In this document: in pieces, positions 34,763 through 42,133 of the stretch | Position numbering within the stretch: position 1 is the first letter of the stretch | Layout: the number at the start of each line of letters is the position of its first letter | From: Gordonia crocea | GTDB taxonomy: Bacteria; Actinomycetota; Actinomycetes; Mycobacteriales; Mycobacteriaceae | Reading direction: 5' to 3' | Length of the DNA stretch: 64,000 nucleotides | NCBI RefSeq assembly: GCF_009932435.1 | Contig: NZ_BJOU01000001.1 | Coordinates: forward strand, 806,001-870,000 | Notes under the pieces: model-generated | The model's input: the letters and a program-made list of their open reading frames with translations, nothing else | What the model was told of the DNA's origin: nothing | Databases searched by the model: none | Made by a program: the position numbers and the translations under genes

Positions 34763-35950
34763 GTGCCCGCCCGACCGAAGATCACCGACGACGAGCGCCG
34801 GGCCCGGCAGTGGCATCGGCAGTTCCTGGACCGGCACGACGGCGTGTCCAGGGTTGACGAGTTGGCCGACTCCCTCGTCGCGCTGCACGCGACCACCCCG
34901 TCGACGGTCTTCCTGTCGGCGTGGGCCCGGGCCCCGCACCTGCGGGTGCCGCACATCGAGGCCGCGCTCTACGAGGACCGCAGCGTCGTCAAGCACCTCG
35001 GGATGCGCCGGACGCTGTTTGTGACCTCCCAGCCCGTCCTCGACGACGTGCTGGGCGCGGTGAGCGGTCGGGTGAGTTCCTCCGAACGCACCAACATGCT
35101 GCGCGACCTGCGCCGCAGCCCCGACGTCGACGACCCGGAGGCGTGGATCGACGCCGCCGCTGCGGCGGCCCTGGCCGCGCTGGAGTCCGGCGGCCCGCGC
35201 ACGACCGCGCAACTGCGCGACGAGGTGCCCCTGCTCGGGCAGGCGGTGCACGTCGCGCCGGACAAGTCGTGGGGCGGCGCCGTGCAGATGGCGCCGCGGA
35301 TCCTCAACTACCTGGCGGCCTCGGGGCGGATCGTCCGCGGCCCCAACGACGGGGCGTGGCACACCTCCCGGATCACCTGGTCGCCGATGGCCCGCTGGCT
35401 GGGTCGCGAACCGCACGAGCGGAGTGTCGACGACGGTCATGTCGGCCTCATCCGCCGCTGGTTGCAGGTGTTCGGCCCCGGCACCGAGACCGACATCGTG
35501 TGGTGGCTCGGGTCGACGAAGTCGGCGGTGCGCCGGGCGCTGGCCGCGGTGGAGGCCGTCGCGGTCGACCTCGACGACGGCCAGACCGGTTATGTGTTGC
35601 CCGACGACGCCGACACCGCGACACCGCAGATCGACGACGAGGCGGTCGCACTGCTTCCCGAACTCGATCCCACGACGATGGGCCACAAGCAGCGCGGCTT
35701 CTATCTGGGCGAGCACGAGCCGGAGCTGTTCGACCGCAACGGCAACGGGGGGACCACCGCGTGGTGGGGTGGGCGCGTCGTCGGGGGTTGGCTGCCGCGG
35801 CCCGACGGAGACGGTGTCGACCTCGTGTTCTGCGAGAAGGTACCGGCCCGCATCGAGCGGGCGCTGCGGTCGCGCGGCGAGGAACTCGTGCAGTGGTGCG
35901 CCCCCGCACCTGTGCCGCGCGGGCTCTACCTCGGTCCGTTGGTGCGGTGA
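34763..35950 (+). CDS. Winged-helix DNA-binding domain protein (HTH_42/AlkZ-like)
   Basis: A 395-residue protein of the HTH_42 (DUF1006-type) family. It has the family opening (ARQWHRQFLDRHDG, then LADSLVALHATTPSTVFLSA), the MRRTLFV motif and GPGTETDIVWWLGSTKSAVR in the second winged-helix repeat. Related proteins YcaQ and AlkZ are DNA glycosylases that remove alkylated bases or open crosslinks; their QxQ or QxD catalytic motif is not clearly present here (HATTPST at that site), so glycosylase activity is uncertain. It starts at GTG 34763 with TAGACT 7 nt upstream. Confidence 0.75.
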   Translation: MPARPKITDDERRARQWHRQFLDRHDGVSRVDELADSLVALHATTPSTVFLSAWARAPHLRVPHIEAALYEDRSVVKHLGMRRTLFVTSQPVLDDVLGAVSGRVSSSERTNMLRDLRRSPDVDDPEAWIDAAAAAALAALESGGPRTTAQLRDEVPLLGQAVHVAPDKSWGGAVQMAPRILNYLAASGRIVRGPNDGAWHTSRITWSPMARWLGREPHERSVDDGHVGLIRRWLQVFGPGTETDIVWWLGSTKSAVRRALAAVEAVAVDLDDGQTGYVLPDDADTATPQIDDEAVALLPELDPTTMGHKQRGFYLGEHEPELFDRNGNGGTTAWWGGRVVGGWLPRPDGDGVDLVFCEKVPARIERALRSRGEELVQWCAPAPVPRGLYLGPLVR

Positions 35951-35983
35951 CCCGCTCCGCGGGCGCGGGGGATCTCGGCGCGC

Positions 35984-36010
35984 TCCCAGCTTTCTCCCAG
36001 CGGTTTGACA
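35984..36010 (+). promoter_or_regulatory. PhoP box and -35 element upstream of phoP
   Basis: Two perfect direct repeats TCCCAGC (35984-35990 and 35995-36001) are separated by 4 bp, giving the 11-bp period of the mycobacterial PhoP box (TCACAGC-N4-TCACAGC). TTGACA (36005-36010) follows at once and is a good -35 hexamer. CACACT lies 6 nt before the phoP ATG and may serve as a weak -10, though the spacing to TTGACA is then long. Autoregulation of phoP is the simplest reading. Confidence 0.65.
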
Positions 36011-36044
36011 GGCGGAGTGGGTGGCGGCGGGTCACACTGGTGCC

Positions 36045-36746
36045 ATGACTGCTGCGAAGGACGCCCGCGTCCTCGTCGTCGACGACGAGGCGAACATCCG
36101 CGAACTGCTGAGTGTGTCACTGAAGTTCCAGGGATACGACGTGGTCACCGCGGCCAACGGTCCCGAGGCTCTCGACATCTGCCGCACCAACCGCCCCGAC
36201 CTGCTGGTCCTCGACGTGATGATGCCGGGGATGGACGGCTTCGGCCTGCTCAAACGGTTGCGCGACGACGGGATCACCGCGCCGGCCCTGTTCCTCTCGG
36301 CGCGCGACTCGGTGGCCGACAAGGTCAACGGCCTCACCATCGGCGGCGACGACTACGTCACCAAGCCGTTCAGCCTCGAGGAGGTGGTGGCGCGCTTGGA
36401 GGTCATGCTGCGGCGGTCCGGCTTCGTCGAGGGCGGGGACCGCCCCACCCGGATCGTCTTCTCCGACGTCGAGCTCGACGACGAGACGCACGAGGTGTGG
36501 AAGAACGGCGAGCTGGTGTCGCTCTCGCCGACAGAGTTCACCCTGTTGCGCTACTTCATGGTCAACGCCGGCACCGTGCTGTCCAAACCCAAGATCCTCG
36601 ACCACGTCTGGAACTACGACTTCGGCGGCGACGTCAACGTCGTCGAGTCCTATGTCTCCTACCTGCGGCGCAAGATCGACACCGGGGAGAAGCGCCTGAT
36701 CCACACGCTGCGCGGCGTCGGCTACGTCATGCGCGAACCGCGATAG
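36045..36746 (+). CDS. phoP: PhoP response regulator (OmpR family)
   Basis: A 233-residue response regulator. The receiver domain (residues about 7-120) has the acidic pair DDE (13-15), phosphoacceptor Asp57 (LLVLDVMMPGMDGF) and Lys107 (VTKPFS). The winged-helix output domain (about 140-233) contains LSPTEFTLLRYFMVNAGTVL and NVVESYVSYLRRKIDTGEKR. From memory it is very close to M. tuberculosis PhoP throughout, including SVSLKFQGYDV and GGDDYVTKPFSLEEVVARL. PhoP controls acyl-trehalose lipids, pH response and secretion there. phoR follows 7 bp downstream. A PhoP-type box lies just upstream. Confidence 0.9.
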   Translation: MTAAKDARVLVVDDEANIRELLSVSLKFQGYDVVTAANGPEALDICRTNRPDLLVLDVMMPGMDGFGLLKRLRDDGITAPALFLSARDSVADKVNGLTIGGDDYVTKPFSLEEVVARLEVMLRRSGFVEGGDRPTRIVFSDVELDDETHEVWKNGELVSLSPTEFTLLRYFMVNAGTVLSKPKILDHVWNYDFGGDVNVVESYVSYLRRKIDTGEKRLIHTLRGVGYVMREPR

Positions 36747-36753
36747 GCCGGCC

Positions 36754-38196
36754 GTGTCCCGTATCCCGCTCCGGGTGTCCCTGGTGGCCTTGTCGACGCT
36801 GCTCGTCGCCACCGGGCTGGCCTTCTCCGGGTTGTTCGTCAGCCGTGCGATGAGCGAGGACCTGTACCGCCGCGTCGACGACCAGCTGCGGCAGGCCGTC
36901 GAGACCTGGGCCCGACCCCGCAACCCGCGGGTGTCCAACCAGCGCGGTCCGGCCAACGCGCGCCGCCCACCGTCGAACTTCTATGTGCGCATCGCGCTGG
37001 GCGAGGGCGTCATGGTGCGCAACAACGACTCCGGATACGAGCCCGACGTCTCGATGGTCGAGGACAACGCGGCGGAGAAGTTCGGCCCGGTGACGGTGCC
37101 GTCGGTCGACCCGGACGGGCCGTCGTGGCGGGTCATCAAGTCGAGCAACCCCGAGGGCGAGTCGATCGTGGCCATTCCGCTGACGATGCTCGACACCACG
37201 CTCAACCGACTGCGGCTGATCCAGACCGGGGTGGGCGTCGTGGTCGTGTTGGTCATCGGGGTGCTGGGCTACCTGCTGGTCCGCACCAGCCTGCGCCCGC
37301 TGCGCCGGGTGGAGGAGACCGCCCACGCGATCGCCGACGGCGACCTCGGCGAGCGCGTCCCGGAATCCTCGCCGCGGACCGAGGTGGGCAGTCTGGCCAT
37401 CTCGCTGAACAAGATGCTCGCCCAGATCCAAAGCGCGTTCGATGCGACGGAGTTGTCCGAGCAGCAGGCGCGGGCCTCCGAGGAGCAGGCGCGCGCCTCC
37501 GAGGAGAAGATGCGCCGATTCGTCGCCGATGCCGGCCACGAATTGCGGACGCCGCTGACCTCCATCAAGGGCTTCGCCGAGCTGTACCTGCAGGGTGCGG
37601 TCGCCGACGCCGACGATGCCTTCGGCCGCGTCAACGACGAGGCGGAGCGGATGAGCCTGCTGGTCTCGGATCTGCTGATGCTCGCCCACCTCGACGCCGA
37701 CCGCCCGGTGGAGAAGGCTCCGGTGCTCGTCGACGACCTCGCCGTCGAGGCGGTCCGTTCCGCCCAGGCCGCGGCACCGGACCGGACCATCAACCTCGAG
37801 ATCCCCGACGACGAGTCCCCGGTGGTGCTGGGCGACCACCCGCGGCTCATGCAGGTGCTGCGCAACCTGATCAACAACGCGGTCGCCCACACGGCGCCGC
37901 CGGCGACCATCACCGTCGTGGTCCGCGAATTCGGCGACACGGTCCGGATGGAGGTCGCCGACACCGGGCCGGGCCTGACCCCGGAGGATGCGGCGCACGT
38001 GTTCGACCGGTTCTACCGAGGTGACAGCTCGCGGCAACGCGGGTCGAGCGGCGGCGGCAACGGGTTGGGGTTGTCGATCGTCTCGGCCCTGGTGGCCGCC
38101 CACGGCGGCACGGTCGGAGTCGACTCCGAACCGGGCCACGGTGCGACCTTCTGGGTGGAACTCCCGGCCGCGGCGGTGGCCGACGAGCCGGTCTGA
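36754..38196 (+). CDS. phoR: PhoR sensor histidine kinase
   Basis: A 480-residue membrane kinase. Transmembrane helix 1 is at about 7-30 and helix 2 at about 158-176, enclosing a 127-residue extracytoplasmic sensor. A HAMP domain (about 177-230) is followed by a coiled-coil stretch with a doubled ARASEEQ unit, then the H-box with His262 (DAGHELRTPL), N-box (NLINNAVAH) and G boxes (DTGPGL; GGGNGLGLSIV). It phosphorylates PhoP. The start is GTG 36754, directly after phoP. Its 3' end is 5 bp from the convergent dehydrogenase gene. Confidence 0.9.
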   Translation: MSRIPLRVSLVALSTLLVATGLAFSGLFVSRAMSEDLYRRVDDQLRQAVETWARPRNPRVSNQRGPANARRPPSNFYVRIALGEGVMVRNNDSGYEPDVSMVEDNAAEKFGPVTVPSVDPDGPSWRVIKSSNPEGESIVAIPLTMLDTTLNRLRLIQTGVGVVVVLVIGVLGYLLVRTSLRPLRRVEETAHAIADGDLGERVPESSPRTEVGSLAISLNKMLAQIQSAFDATELSEQQARASEEQARASEEKMRRFVADAGHELRTPLTSIKGFAELYLQGAVADADDAFGRVNDEAERMSLLVSDLLMLAHLDADRPVEKAPVLVDDLAVEAVRSAQAAAPDRTINLEIPDDESPVVLGDHPRLMQVLRNLINNAVAHTAPPATITVVVREFGDTVRMEVADTGPGLTPEDAAHVFDRFYRGDSSRQRGSSGGGNGLGLSIVSALVAAHGGTVGVDSEPGHGATFWVELPAAAVADEPV

Positions 38197-38201
38197 CTCC
38201 G

Positions 38202-39326
38202 CTACCAGTCGGTCTCGTCGTAGACGACCATGCCGCGGATGTTGTTTCCCTCGAGCATGTCGTCGTAGGCCTTGTTGATGTCCTCGAGCCGATAGGTCTG
38301 GGTGACCAGGTCGGACAGGTTGAGCAGCCCGGCCCGGTACTCGTTGAGGAGCTTGGGCACCTGGGTGCGCGGACCGGCGCCGCCGAAGATCGCGCCCTGG
38401 ACCCGCTTCTGCAGCAGGGTCAACTCGAAGAGGTTCAGCTTCACATCCATCGCCTGGAAGTCGCCCATGCCGACGACGACGGTCTGTCCGCCCTTGCCGA
38501 CCATGGCCATGGCGGGGGCGATGTGCTCGCCCTTGATCTCGCCGACGGTGAGGATGACGGTGTTGGCCATCTGGCCCCAGGTCATCTCGCCGACCTGCGG
38601 GATGGCTTCCTCCATGCTCTCGAAAGTGTGCGTGGCCCCAAGCTTTTCGGCCATGTCGCGCTTGAACTTCACCGGGTCGACGGCGACGACGTAGCGCGCG
38701 CCGGCGGCCTTCGCGCCCTGCACGGCGTTGATCCCGACGCCGCCGATGCCGACCACGACGACGGTGTCACCCGGTCGGGTACCGCCGATCTCGGTGGCCG
38801 ACCCCCAGCCGGTGGCGACACCGCAGCCGAGTAGGGCCGCCTCCTTGAGCGGGATGTCATCCTCGATCTTGACCAGCGACGCCTGGTTCACCGTGATGTA
38901 CGGGGAGAAGGTGCCCAGCAGACACATCTGGGTCAGTCCCTGGCCGTTCAGCGTCACGCGGTGGGTCTTGTCCGAGATCGACAGCCCGGTGAGCAGGCCG
39001 GCCCCCTCGTCGCAGATGTTCTGCGCACCCCGCGAACACGGGCCGCACACCCCGCAGGCCGGGATGAACGCGGTGACGACGTGATCGCCCTCGGCGAAGC
39101 GGGTCACGCCCGGTCCGACCTTCACGACGGTGCCCGCCCCTTCGTGGCCGCCGACCACGGGCATCGGTGCGGGACTCTGCCCGGTGCGCAAATGGTGGTC
39201 GGAGTGGCACAGCCCGGAACTGACCAGGCGCACCTGCACCTCGCCGGCCACCGGGTCGCCGAGCTCGACCTCCTCGATCTTCCAGTCTTCGTTGACGCCG
39301 TGGAGTACCGCTGCTTTGGTCTTCAT
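38202..39326 (-). CDS. adhB: NDMA-dependent-type zinc alcohol dehydrogenase
   Basis: A 374-residue medium-chain dehydrogenase. It has the catalytic Zn ligands (GLCHSDHH, GGHEGAG), the four-Cys structural Zn lobe (CGVCGPCSRGAQNIC) and a GIGGVGINAV cofactor motif with VDPVKFKRD after it. The long TGLSISDKTHRVTLNGQGLT insertion and the KNIRGMV-like C-terminus place it with the actinobacterial nicotinoprotein/NDMA-dependent group, like mycobacterial AdhB, which also lies close to phoPR. It oxidises alcohols to aldehydes with tightly bound NAD; the natural electron acceptor is uncertain. Confidence 0.88.
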   Translation of the reverse strand: MKTKAAVLHGVNEDWKIEEVELGDPVAGEVQVRLVSSGLCHSDHHLRTGQSPAPMPVVGGHEGAGTVVKVGPGVTRFAEGDHVVTAFIPACGVCGPCSRGAQNICDEGAGLLTGLSISDKTHRVTLNGQGLTQMCLLGTFSPYITVNQASLVKIEDDIPLKEAALLGCGVATGWGSATEIGGTRPGDTVVVVGIGGVGINAVQGAKAAGARYVVAVDPVKFKRDMAEKLGATHTFESMEEAIPQVGEMTWGQMANTVILTVGEIKGEHIAPAMAMVGKGGQTVVVGMGDFQAMDVKLNLFELTLLQKRVQGAIFGGAGPRTQVPKLLNEYRAGLLNLSDLVTQTYRLEDINKAYDDMLEGNNIRGMVVYDETDW

Positions 39327-39443
39327 AGCCGTAGTCTGCTCCGAACCGTCGCCACATATGGCGGCTTCGGCATAAGCCCTGCCAGGCTGCCCTAACCGGT
39401 GGGCGGATTGACATCTCGGGCCAACTCCGTTGGCATGAGTGCT

Positions 39444-39872
39444 ATGGCTTCTGTGTTCTCGATGATCATCAACGGCGAGCTCCCGGGGCGCTTCGTGTGG
39501 CGTGACGACCGCGTGGTGGTGTTCCTGACCATCAACCCGGTGACACCCGGCCACGTGCTGGTGGTGCCGGTGGCCGAGGTCGACCACTGGGAGGCCGTGG
39601 AGCACGGGCTCTTCGACCACCTGACCGATGTCGCCCGCACGCTGGGCCAGGCGGTCAAGCGCGGCTTCGACGCCCCTCGCGCGGGTCTGATGATCGCCGG
39701 GCTCGAGGTGCCGCACCTGCACCTGCACGTGTTCCCGGCCTACAAGCTCGAGGACTTCTCCTTTGCCGCGGCCGACCCCGACCCGGACCCGGCCGAGCTG
39801 GACAAGGCGGCGGCGACGATCCGTGCGACGCTGCGCGAGATGGGCCACGGGGAGTTCGTCCCCCAGGACTGA
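39444..39872 (+). CDS. HIT-family nucleotide-binding protein
   Basis: A 142-residue HIT protein with the triad motif HLHLHVFP near its end and the conserved NPVTPGHVLVVP segment. HIT proteins hydrolyse or transfer nucleotidyl groups on small substrates such as ApnA or AMP-lysine. I chose the ATG at 39444 because the product then begins MASVFSMIINGELPGRF, matching HIT proteins next to phoPR in mycobacteria; an in-frame ATG at 39435 is the alternative. The gene is divergent from adhB. Confidence 0.87.
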   Translation: MASVFSMIINGELPGRFVWRDDRVVVFLTINPVTPGHVLVVPVAEVDHWEAVEHGLFDHLTDVARTLGQAVKRGFDAPRAGLMIAGLEVPHLHLHVFPAYKLEDFSFAAADPDPDPAELDKAAATIRATLREMGHGEFVPQD

Positions 39873-39881
39873 CCCGCCGGC

Positions 39882-39938
39882 CTCGACGCTGCGACGTCGG
39901 CTAGACGCTGCGGTGTTGGCTAGACGCTGCGGTGGACC
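39882..39938. repeat. Three 19-bp tandem copies spanning the recQ stop codon
   Basis: The sequence CTAGACGCTGCGGTG recurs at 39901 and 39920, with a degenerate copy (CTCGACGCTGCGACG) at 39882; the period is 19 bp. The copy at 39920 is the 3' end of the recQ-like gene itself (codons ending in HRSV-stop), so the gene's terminus has been duplicated into the gap behind the HIT gene. Confidence 0.75.
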
Positions 39939-42034
39939 ACGAGTGGGAGAACCGCGGTGGCGCCGGCATCCCGCAGCTGCTGGGCGGCGATGGTGACCGG
40001 CCACCCCGACCGGGTGTCGTCGACGACGAGCACGACTGCGCCGGACGGGTGGGCGCCGGGGTCGATGCTGATCGCATCGCGCCAGTGGGCGGCCTCGGCG
40101 GCGGAGTTCGCGTCGTCGGCGGGTCCGCCGGGTCGAACCGCAACGGCACCGCCGGGCCGCCGCCCGATGCGGCGCAGCGCGTCGGCGAGGTCGGTGGCCG
40201 TCGAACCGCCGGTCAACCCCAGCGACCAAATCTCATCGGGGCGGATCCCCGACTCGCGGCCCCACGGGCCCAGGGTCGCCAGGGCGGCCTGGGCCAACTC
40301 GTCGACGGCCTCGGCATCGCCGCGGCGCACCCCGGCGAGCACCTCCTGCCACTCCGGCGCATCGGCGTGCGCCAGCACCCGGCCGGGTTCGGCCAGCTGT
40401 GTCGGCGGGATCCGGCCGCGGGTGCCGAAGGCGCCGCCGGGCCACATCTTGCGTGGTTCGAGGACCGTCGCCGCGCCCCGCAGTGCCCGCGTGATGGTGC
40501 GCACGGCCTCATCGTCGACGGTCGCGCTCCAGGCCGGCTCCCCGGCGCCCGAGCGGCACACGCTGCACCGGCCGCACGGCTGCGTCAGCGGGTCGTCGAG
40601 GGAGGCGGTCAACAGCTGCATCAGGCAGCGCTCGCTGCGGACGTAGGAGCGCATGATGTCGGCCTCGTGGCGGCGCAGCGCCACGATCGCGTCGTAGTGC
40701 TCGGCGTCGTAGTGCCACGGCGTCCCGGTGGCGAACCACCCCTCGGTGCTCCGCTCGGCGGCCCCGTCGACCGCGAGCTGCTTGAGCATCAACTCGATCT
40801 TCGTCCGGCGCAGCCCGGTCACCGCCTCCAGTTCGACGACCGAGACCGGCGACGACTCGTCGGGCAAGGCGTCGATGAGGACCGCCATGTGCTGCGGATC
40901 GGGCAGCGACGCGGTGGCGAAGTACTCCCAAATCCGGTCGTCGGTGCCGGAGGCCAGCAGCATGACCACGGCCTGCTCCAGGGCGCGCCCGGCGCGGCCG
41001 ACCTGCTGGTAGTAGGAGACCGGGGACGGCGGTGAGCCGATGTGCACGACGAAACCGAGGTCGGGTTTGTCATACCCCATCCCCAACGCTGACGTGGCGA
41101 CGAGGGCCTTGACCTCGTTGCGGCCCAGGGAGTCCTCCAACCGGTGGCGGGTGTCCGCATCAAGCTGGCCGGTGTACGCGGCGACCGGATAGTCGGGGCC
41201 GTGGACCGCCTTGATCGCGGTGACCAGGCGATCGGCGTCGGCGACGGTGAGCACGTAGACGATGCCCGACCCCGGCAAGCCGTCGAGGTGCTGTGCCACC
41301 CAGCCGTAGCGCTGGATGGGGGACAGGCCGTCGATCACGTTGAGGTGCAGTGACTTTCGTGCCAACGGTCCGCGCAACACGGTGGTGTTCTCGCCGAGCT
41401 GTCGGGCCACATCGGCGGTGACGCGCTCGTTCGCCGTCGCGGTGGTGGCGAGGACGGGCGAGGCGGGGTTGAGCTGGCGCAGCACGTCGGCGACGCGGCG
41501 GTAGTCGGGCCGGAAGTCGTGGCCCCAGTCGGAGATGGCGTGCGCCTCGTCGATGACGAGAAGGCCGAGCCCGGCATCCCGGTCGGCCAGCGCGGTGAGC
41601 ACCCGGCGACCGAACCCCGGGTTGGCCAGGCGCTCGGGGGAGACGAGCAGCACGTCGAGGTCGCCGTCGCGCACCCCGGCCTCGATGGCCGACCAGTCGT
41701 CGATGTTGGTGGAGTTGATGGTCGCCGCGCGCAGACCGGCGCGCCGGGCCGCCTCGACCTGGTCGCGCATGAGCGCCAACAACGGTGAGACGACCAGCGT
41801 CGGGCCGGCGCCCGCAGCGCGCAGCAACGCCGTGGCCACCCAATAGACGGCGGACTTGCCCCATCCGGTGGCCTGGACGACCAGTACCCGTGCGCCGACG
41901 GCTGACCCCGGCCCGGGCGGTTCGACGAGGTCGGTCACCGCGACCAGCTGGTCGTCGCGCAGACTCGCCCCCGGACCGGCCAATGCCGCGACGACCTCGT
42001 CGGCCTTTTCCCGGGCAGTCGCATCCAACGTCAT
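39920..42034 (-). CDS. RecQ-family helicase fused to a phosphoribosyltransferase-like domain
   Basis: A 704-residue protein. Residues about 25-350 form a RecQ-like SF2 helicase: Walker A ATGWGKS, DEAH box VIDEAHAISDWGHDFRPDYR, ATTATA (motif III), and QQVGRAGRA (motif VI). A Zn-binding region follows, with SERCLMQLL and QPCGRCSVC. The last 200 residues end in a PRTase-like signature VVLVVDDTRSGWPVTIAAQQ, which would bind a ribose-phosphate ligand. This fusion is known in actinobacteria but its function is not clear. The start is ATG 42034 with TACCGT 6 nt upstream. It is divergent from the GT39 gene by 99 bp. Confidence 0.88.
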   Translation of the reverse strand: MTLDATAREKADEVVAALAGPGASLRDDQLVAVTDLVEPPGPGSAVGARVLVVQATGWGKSAVYWVATALLRAAGAGPTLVVSPLLALMRDQVEAARRAGLRAATINSTNIDDWSAIEAGVRDGDLDVLLVSPERLANPGFGRRVLTALADRDAGLGLLVIDEAHAISDWGHDFRPDYRRVADVLRQLNPASPVLATTATANERVTADVARQLGENTTVLRGPLARKSLHLNVIDGLSPIQRYGWVAQHLDGLPGSGIVYVLTVADADRLVTAIKAVHGPDYPVAAYTGQLDADTRHRLEDSLGRNEVKALVATSALGMGYDKPDLGFVVHIGSPPSPVSYYQQVGRAGRALEQAVVMLLASGTDDRIWEYFATASLPDPQHMAVLIDALPDESSPVSVVELEAVTGLRRTKIELMLKQLAVDGAAERSTEGWFATGTPWHYDAEHYDAIVALRRHEADIMRSYVRSERCLMQLLTASLDDPLTQPCGRCSVCRSGAGEPAWSATVDDEAVRTITRALRGAATVLEPRKMWPGGAFGTRGRIPPTQLAEPGRVLAHADAPEWQEVLAGVRRGDAEAVDELAQAALATLGPWGRESGIRPDEIWSLGLTGGSTATDLADALRRIGRRPGGAVAVRPGGPADDANSAAEAAHWRDAISIDPGAHPSGAVVLVVDDTRSGWPVTIAAQQLRDAGATAVLPLVVHRSV

Positions 42035-42133
42035 GTCGCCACGGTATCGGCCGGATCCGACAGGCGGCGACTCATAGCCGGCGCATAGCCGCCTCTCATC
42101 GCGGAGAAGTGTTGGCCCGGCAGGGTTGAGAAC

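Noticed and set aside
41515..41540. GGCCCCAGTCGG inside the recQ-like gene as another repeat copy
   Set aside because: It is single, lies in the DEAH-box region coding SDWGHDF, and is explained by that conserved protein motif.
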